Shown here in pieces: positions 33,226 through 36,950 of a DNA stretch of 36,950 nucleotides. Where the stretch lies: assembly GCA_016783745.1 (NCBI GenBank), contig JADHVZ010000020.1:1-36950 (forward strand), given 5' to 3'. The position numbers and the translations under genes are program-made. Origin of the DNA: Candidatus Omnitrophota bacterium (GTDB taxonomy: Bacteria > Omnitrophota > Gorgyraeia > JAHIPI01). The notes beneath the pieces are model-generated. The model did no database searches. It had not been told where the DNA came from and saw only the letters and a list, made by a program, of their open reading frames with translations. Within the stretch, counting starts at the first letter, position 1. The number at the start of each line of letters is the position of its first letter.

Positions 33226-33377
33226 CCACACATGTTACATGTTCTCTCGAATCGTTTGTTATTTCGCAGAGACGCTTGTCCGGCCCCAGCGAGGCCGGAC
33301 TTCGCTCGGCACCCCGCCAAGGCGGGGACGCTCTGCTCAATAAACAAACAATTCGAGAGCACATTTAAGATGTGTTA
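33226..33377. repeat. Large palindromic element with nested G+C-rich hairpins
   Basis: Arms 33226-33275 and 33330-33377 pair (left TCTCGAATCGTTTGTTATTT against right AATAAACAAACAATTCGAGA). The centre has two perfect hairpins, GTCCGGCC...GGCCGGAC (33278-33300) and CCCCGCCAAGGCGGGG (33312-33327). Each arm ends in a small CACAT/ATGTG-like hairpin. The arm sequence also occurs upstream of purH at 30138-30186. Confidence 0.75.
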
Positions 33378-33398
33378 AGTTTTGAATAGGAGATTTAA

Positions 33399-34772
33399 AT
33401 GAAGAGTTCTAACGATGACACAATCGTTGCGGTAGGGACGCCGGTAGGCGAAGGCGGGATAGGTATCATACGGCTGAGCGGCAGGGACTCTATAAAGCTG
33501 GCCGATAAGATATTCGTCTCATCAGGCAGCGCGAAGCCATCACAGTTTAAGACTCACACCATACACTATGGACATATTGTCGGGGTAGATGAAGTGCTGT
33601 TGACCGTGATGAGGGCTCCCAAGACATATACTAAAGAAGATGTGGTGGAGATAAACTGTCATGGCGGCATGACTGCCTTAAGGGGAGTCCTGGAGATCCT
33701 TGTAAGGCATGGCGCGAGAATAGCGGAGCCGGGCGAATTCACAAAAAGAGCGTTTTTAAACGGAAGGATCGACCTGGCGCAGGCCGAAGCCGTACTGGAT
33801 ATTATAAGGGCTAAGACGGACGCGGGCCTGAGGGTATCCGTAAATCAGCTTAACGGAGAGCTGTCACGAGAGATCGATCTTGCGCGAAGCACTATTATTG
33901 ATATATGCGCGGAACTGGAAGCCGCAATAGATTTTCCGGATGAGGATATTGAGGTTGGGACAGCCAAAGGCCGGCTTAAAAAGATCAAAGCAGTAAGAGG
34001 CAGGCTTGAAGGATTAGCAGGCACCTATCATGACGGCGCTATACTAAAGGACGGGATCACAGCTGTGATATGCGGGAGGGCTAATGTAGGCAAATCAAGC
34101 CTCATGAACCTGCTTCTTAAAAGGGATAGGGTTATCGTCACACATATGCCGGGAACGACCAGGGATGCCATAGAAGAGCTTGTAAGCATAAAAGGAATAC
34201 CTATAAGGCTGGTCGACACAGCCGGCATAAGAAAGCAAAAGGGTGCAGCCGAAAGGGCCGGCATGGACAAAAGCCGTTCTTATGTATCGGATGCTGATTT
34301 GATATTGTGTGTTTTAGACGGAAGCAGGCCGTTGAACAAGTATGACAAAGAGCTTCTTAAAAACGCTGACGGAAAATGCGCTATTATCATCATAAACAAA
34401 TATGATCTTGGGCTTGCCATGAACATAAAAGATATAAGAAAAATATCGAAGGGCGTACATATTATTAAGATATCATGTCTTGATAAAGAAGGCATTGATA
34501 GATTAGAGGACGAAGTGTATAATAAAGTCTGGAACGGCGGCGTTCGGTCTTCGCATGGATCGATGCTCAACAATATCAGGCATAAAAGCGCAATAGATAA
34601 AGCTATTGACGCTTTGGCCAGAGCGGAGGACGCGCTTAAAAAGAACCTGTCAGGCGAATTAATATCTATCGATATAAGGGAGAGCGTGAATTCACTTGGT
34701 GAAATAGTGGGCGAAGTCTATAATGACGATATCCTCAATGTGATATTTTCGAAATTTTGCATAGGTAAATAA
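33399..34772 (+). CDS. mnmE: tRNA modification GTPase MnmE (TrmE)
   Basis: 457 residues with ATAGGAG six bases before the ATG. N-terminal tetrahydrofolate-binding domain (DTIVAVGTPVGEGGIGIIR), helical domain, and G domain with GRANVGKSSL (G1), MPGTTRDA (G2), VDTAGIRK (G3) and INKYDL (G4). It ends FSKFCIGK, the C-terminal catalytic Cys motif that defines full-length MnmE. With MnmG it makes the 5-carboxymethylaminomethyl modification at the wobble U of certain tRNAs using methylene-THF and glycine. Sits after folate genes, consistent with its cofactor. mnmG is not in the window. Confidence 0.96.
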   Translation: MKSSNDDTIVAVGTPVGEGGIGIIRLSGRDSIKLADKIFVSSGSAKPSQFKTHTIHYGHIVGVDEVLLTVMRAPKTYTKEDVVEINCHGGMTALRGVLEILVRHGARIAEPGEFTKRAFLNGRIDLAQAEAVLDIIRAKTDAGLRVSVNQLNGELSREIDLARSTIIDICAELEAAIDFPDEDIEVGTAKGRLKKIKAVRGRLEGLAGTYHDGAILKDGITAVICGRANVGKSSLMNLLLKRDRVIVTHMPGTTRDAIEELVSIKGIPIRLVDTAGIRKQKGAAERAGMDKSRSYVSDADLILCVLDGSRPLNKYDKELLKNADGKCAIIIINKYDLGLAMNIKDIRKISKGVHIIKISCLDKEGIDRLEDEVYNKVWNGGVRSSHGSMLNNIRHKSAIDKAIDALARAEDALKKNLSGELISIDIRESVNSLGEIVGEVYNDDILNVIFSKFCIGK

Positions 34773-34788
34773 CAGGGAGTAAAGCCAG

Positions 34789-35349
34789 ATGGATAAAAAA
34801 AGAATCGAAAAAGCAGTGAAGATGATACTTGAGGGCATAGGAGAAGACCCCGGGCGGAAGGATCTTCTCGAGACGCCCAAAAGGGTGGCTGAGATGTACG
34901 AGGAGATATTCTCCGGATTAAATGTGGATCCGGAAAAGCAGCTTGAAGTCCTTTTTGACAAGGAGCATCACGAGATCGTCCTCTTAAAGGGCATCCCGCT
35001 ATATTCTGTATGCGAACACCATCTCATCCCGTTTATAGGAAAAGCTCATGTAGCATATATACCTAAAGGGAACAGAGTCACCGGGCTGAGTAAACTGGCG
35101 CGAGTGGTAGACATTCTTGCTAAGAGGCCCCAAGTCCAGGAGAAATTGACCACCGAGATAGCTGATATATTGATGAAAAAACTTAAACCCCTGGGCGCTC
35201 TTGTGGTAATAGAGGCGGAACATCTATGCATGAGTATGCGCGGCATAAAGAAGCCCGGCATAATGACGGTCACAAGCGCTGTTCGCGGAATATTCAAGGA
35301 AAACCACAAGACCCGCGCTGAGGCATTGTCCCTTATAAGGGGGTCATAA
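34789..35349 (+). CDS. folE: GTP cyclohydrolase I
   Basis: 186 residues, start 16 bases after mnmE; AGGGAG is the SD. Zinc and active-site residues are visible in [11 protein letters not shown] (Cys, His) and [11 protein letters not shown] (His, Cys), with [20 protein letters not shown] typical of the type IA enzyme. It converts GTP to dihydroneopterin triphosphate, the first step of pteridine/folate synthesis. It ends the mnmE-folE pair and is followed by two hairpins, one of them terminator-like. Confidence 0.96.
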   Translation: MDKKRIEKAVKMILEGIGEDPGRKDLLETPKRVAEMYEEIFSGLNVDPEKQLEVLFDKEHHEIVLLKGIPLYSVCEHHLIPFIGKAHVAYIPKGNRVTGLSKLARVVDILAKRPQVQEKLTTEIADILMKKLKPLGALVVIEAEHLCMSMRGIKKPGIMTVTSAVRGIFKENHKTRAEALSLIRGS

Positions 35350-35357
35350 ATAAGCGA

Positions 35358-35408
35358 CAGCCTGTCTTGGAAAAAGGAGACGCGGGAAGATAAAACCAAA
35401 ACAGGCTG
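35358..35408. ncRNA. Hairpin A of a tandem structured pair with a shared loop
   Basis: Stem CAGCCTGTCTTGG (35358-35370) pairs with CCAAAACAGGCTG (35396-35408), 12 of 13 Watson-Crick with one wobble or mismatch. The loop (35371-35395) is purine-rich: AAAAAGGAGACGCGGG... The next hairpin has an unrelated stem but nearly the same loop. Whether it acts as RNA or DNA is unknown. Confidence 0.55.
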
Positions 35409-35415
35409 CCAGGAA

Positions 35416-35473
35416 AATAATCCAACCCGGGAAAAGGAGGCGAAGGGAGAAAACCCGAGCAAGATTATTTTTT
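35416..35473. terminator. Hairpin B of the tandem pair; terminator-like
   Basis: Stem arms 35416-35431 and 35454-35469 pair at the base (AATAATC/GATTATT) and at the top (CCGGG/CCCGAG-type), with a 22-base loop AAAAGGAGGCGAAGGGAGAA. A T run (35468-35473) follows, so it could terminate folE transcription. It lies one base from the stop of the minus-strand gene, so readthrough on both strands meets it. Confidence 0.6.
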
Positions 35474-35474
35474 G

Positions 35475-35744
35475 TTATTCAGTTTTTGTGAAAATCCAGA
35501 TAGAAGAATCACCCCTCCTTGATTTATCGATCATTATACCCTGATCCCTTAACTCGGAAAATGTCTCTGCTCCAGCTCCTAATAGGCCCTTCTCAAGAAA
35601 ACCATCATTCAGGTCCAAAGAAAGAGAAGATACTACCCTTATCGACAGGTGTATCTCCGCTCGAGTGATCAAGGCGTGTGAAGTACCTAAAAAAATCAAT
35701 AATACCGCTACGACAATCAATCCGATCAACGCGTTCCTTTTCAT
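35475..35744 (-). CDS. Small exported protein under c-di-GMP riboswitch control (89 aa)
   Basis: Start at 35744 has GAAGGGGG nine bases upstream; starts at 35750 and 35753 are too near the SD and the longer frame to 35819 would begin in the terminator hairpin. The N-terminus is a signal peptide or membrane anchor (NALIGLIVVAVLLIFLGTSHA). The rest (ITRAEIHLSIRVVSSLSLDL, then FSELRDQGIMIDKSRRGDSS) is short and beta-like, family unknown. The c-di-GMP-I riboswitch, its terminator and a strong promoter sit upstream on the same strand, which ties expression to c-di-GMP. A surface or pilus-related component is plausible. Confidence 0.75.
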   Translation of the reverse strand: MKRNALIGLIVVAVLLIFLGTSHALITRAEIHLSIRVVSSLSLDLNDGFLEKGLLGAGAETFSELRDQGIMIDKSRRGDSSIWIFTKTE

Positions 35745-35792
35745 CGCCATCATCCCCCTTCTCACTTTTTGAGAGGAGGCAGAGAGTGTCGG

Positions 35793-35834
35793 CCGAAAAT
35801 AAAGAAACCTATTCTTCACTCAAAAGAATAGGTT
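35793..35834 (-). terminator. Intrinsic terminator of the riboswitch expression platform
   Basis: Minus-strand hairpin AACCTATTCTT (35824-35834 reversed) with AAGAATAGGTT (35806-35816 reversed), 11 bp perfect stem and a seven-base loop, followed by a T-rich tract (TTTCTTTATTTT). It lies between the aptamer and the start codon. Confidence 0.75.
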
Positions 35835-35837
35835 ATT

Positions 35838-35932
35838 TCGGGCTTCGGCAACTGACTACCTTCTCGCTTTCGCGAATTAGGCTCTAAAGTTTTGCGCCCC
35901 ACCCTTTCGAATGGTTTGCCTTTCTCGGCTTC
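35838..35932 (-). promoter_or_regulatory. c-di-GMP-I (GEMM-I) riboswitch aptamer
   Basis: On the minus strand the aptamer core reads GGCAAACCATTCGAAAGGGT, GGGGCGCAAAACTTTAGAGC, CTAA, a second hairpin TCGCGAAAGCGA with a GAAA tetraloop, and GGTAGTCAGTTGCC. These match the GEMM-I layout: GAAA tetraloop in one arm, CGCAAA...GCCTAA, and the closing GGTAGxxxGTTGCC. The terminator directly downstream implies control by transcription termination; whether ligand turns the gene on or off cannot be read with certainty. Confidence 0.92.
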
Positions 35933-35957
35933 AAAGCATTGTTCGATTGTCGATACA

Positions 35958-35986
35958 AGTATACCACGCGAATGCGACAAAGTCAA
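35958..35986 (-). promoter_or_regulatory. Predicted strong sigma70 promoter for the riboswitch transcript
   Basis: On the minus strand: TTGACT (35981-35986), 17 bp, TATACT (35958-35963). It gives a leader of about 207 bases that holds the aptamer and terminator. Confidence 0.65.
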
Positions 35987-36054
35987 TGAATTTTGTGTTA
36001 GTATTTCAAATAGTCAGTTTAATATTTTACATGCTTATTTCTTTATGATTTTTG

Positions 36055-36113
36055 TTGACTGATATTATTAAAAGTAATACAATCTAATTATAAATAACAT
36101 GACTTGTTATTTA
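36055..36113 (+). promoter_or_regulatory. Predicted promoter and 5'-terminal hairpin of the secreted protein gene
   Basis: TTGACT (36055-36060), 17 bp, TACAAT (36078-36083). A 9-bp hairpin (TAAATAACA at 36091-36099 with TGTTATTTA at 36105-36113) begins at the likely start of transcription. The 325 bases 35820-36144 contain only this, the riboswitch and the divergent promoter. Confidence 0.6.
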
Positions 36114-36144
36114 TTGAGGAGGCCTTTAAAAAGGAGGAGACGAG

Positions 36145-36666
36145 ATGAAGAAAGCAGTATTGATTTTGGGGATAATTGTTATCTGTGCATATTCTACAGT
36201 CGCAATGGCTGAATCCGTTGACGCAATAGTGCCATTACAACTGACTATTCCGTCACAATTCGGCTTCACGCTGGATAAGTATGCGCATGACTTCGGGACC
36301 GTCAATACAGGCTCTGGCGCGGAGGTAACAATAGGGATTTTCTGCCGTTCGAACCACGGCCTTGTTTGGCACATGGGAGTACAAGCAGACCCGTTCACTA
36401 GCACGACGAACGATATCATGCCAAGTGATCCCGGATTCAAAATGGCGGCATGGTCATGGGCCGAAGATCCGGATGATGCGGCTCAGGGTACGTTCAAGTA
36501 TGAAGGCCCTATTCCCAGCACGATTATGTATGACTTCTATGATTCTACGGAAGCGGAGGGCGGAGACCCGTTTGTTCCTATGACACTTGGGTTATATGTT
36601 AACGTTCCTTCGGCTCAAGCGTCAGGTCTTTATACAACAGACCTGATCATCACAATGCACGAATAA
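36145..36666 (+). CDS. Secreted beta-rich protein, unknown family (173 aa)
   Basis: Signal peptide KKAVLILGIIVICAYSTVAMA with cleavage before ESVDA; AAGGAGGAG precedes the ATG. The mature part is acidic and beta-strand rich: QFGFTLDKYAHDFGTVNTGS, GLVWHMGVQADP, and a C-terminus GLYVNVPSAQASGLYTTDLI ending ITMHE. The last strand pattern is like those of fimbrial/spore-coat-U-like sandwich domains, but I cannot assign a family. Transcribed divergently from the riboswitch gene and followed by a strong terminator, which suits an abundant surface structural protein. Confidence 0.75.
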   Translation: MKKAVLILGIIVICAYSTVAMAESVDAIVPLQLTIPSQFGFTLDKYAHDFGTVNTGSGAEVTIGIFCRSNHGLVWHMGVQADPFTSTTNDIMPSDPGFKMAAWSWAEDPDDAAQGTFKYEGPIPSTIMYDFYDSTEAEGGDPFVPMTLGLYVNVPSAQASGLYTTDLIITMHE

Positions 36667-36697
36667 TAGCTCGGGCACTGTTAGAAACAGATGTTGG

Positions 36698-36729
36698 AAT
36701 GGGGCAAGTACTACTTGCCCCATTTCTTT
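36698..36729 (+). terminator. Rho-independent terminator
   Basis: Perfect 12-bp stem AATGGGGCAAGT (36698-36709) with ACTTGCCCCATT (36713-36724), loop ACT, then TCTTT. It ends the secreted protein transcript. Confidence 0.85.
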
Positions 36730-36768
36730 AACCCAAAAGTTAGGAATCAAAAAAGGTTGATTATTTTC

Positions 36769-36822
36769 TTGACATATAGGCTCTGATATGATATAGTTGT
36801 TGTGAGGCCAAAATAAAGGCCT
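36769..36822 (+). promoter_or_regulatory. Predicted strong promoter with 5'-end hairpin
   Basis: TTGACA (36769-36774), 17 bp, TATAGT (36792-36797). A small hairpin AGGCC/GGCCT (36805-36822) with T tail begins at the predicted transcript start. The leader to the next ATG is about 115 bases. Confidence 0.6.
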
Positions 36823-36918
36823 TTTTATGTTCGCCTTAACTAACGACCTTTAAAAAGTGTTTAGTGACGACATAAAAACGGAAAAAACGAACAAAAAAAG
36901 GAAAAGGGGGTGACAAAG

Positions 36919-36950
36919 ATGAAAAAGCTAATCACGCTTTGCGTTACCGC
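36919..36950 (+). CDS. Start of an exported protein, cut by the window end
   Basis: ATG at 36919 with AAAAGGGGG eight bases upstream. Ten codons are visible: MKKLITLCVT, a typical signal peptide start. Nothing more can be said about the product. Confidence 0.65.
   Translation, partial: MKKLITLCVT

Noticed and set aside
35475-35819. Longer start for the riboswitch-controlled gene at 35819
   Set aside because: It would begin inside the terminator hairpin; the ATG at 35744 has a proper SD and starts a signal peptide.
36805-36893. Riboswitch in the leader of the last gene
   Set aside because: A TGTTCG/CGAACA closing pair can be drawn but no known aptamer core is present.

Overview
This window reads as a chromosomal segment from an uncultured, diderm, probably anaerobic bacterium of moderate G+C. 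The diderm reading rests on a Wza-like exporter, a Wzc-like tyrosine kinase and an O-antigen-ligase-like protein. The gene mix (FecR/CHASE2 sensors, B12-dependent ribonucleotide reductase with inteins, archaeal-type phosphoglycerate mutase, many intergenic palindromes) would fit a candidate phylum such as Omnitrophota. That placement is inference from memory, not from a search. Promoters mostly look like ordinary sigma70 sites (TTGACA/T, 17 bp, TATAaT-like), and most starts have clear Shine-Dalgarno (SD) sites.

Region 1 (1-18.2 kb) is a surface polysaccharide locus with signalling genes inserted in it. In order: a 5'-truncated SGNH hydrolase, a WcaF-like acetyltransferase, a family-2 glycosyltransferase, a FecR / CHASE2-GGDEF / FecR sensory set, an O-antigen-ligase/TPR protein on the minus strand, a WcaI-like glycosyltransferase, a GDP-mannose 3,5-epimerase, two polyprenyl-phosphate sugar transferases, a small membrane protein, a Wza-like exporter with three tandem export domains, a Wzc/BY-kinase, an ExeA-like ATPase and a degenerate HD-GYP protein. 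Together these would make activated sugars, load them on the lipid carrier, extend and modify the repeat unit, and export it.

Region 2 (18.2-22.5 kb) has a short 2-isopropylmalate synthase, a palindrome between convergent genes, an unknown minus-strand gene, tRNA-Glu(CTC), and a small operon with a diguanylate cyclase, an RMDN-like TPR protein and a PilZ protein.

Region 3 (22.5-35.4 kb) is mostly housekeeping: class II ribonucleotide reductase with two inteins, apgM, an A+T-rich methyltransferase bracketed by a duplicated apgM 3' end, then purH, folC, mnmE and folE. Several palindromic or iterated repeats sit between these genes.

Region 4 (35.4-36.95 kb) encodes small exported proteins. One, on the minus strand, sits behind a c-di-GMP-I riboswitch with a terminator; divergent from it is a secreted beta-rich protein, then the start of another exported protein. 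Cyclic-di-GMP runs through the window: two GGDEF enzymes with inhibitory sites, a PilZ receptor, a degenerate HD-GYP and a riboswitch.

The items most worth following up are the Asp-terminated intein placed directly before the catalytic cysteine of the reductase, the riboswitch-controlled exported protein, a pair of hairpins with different stems but nearly the same loop, the methyltransferase cassette between duplicated ends, and the triple-domain exporter.
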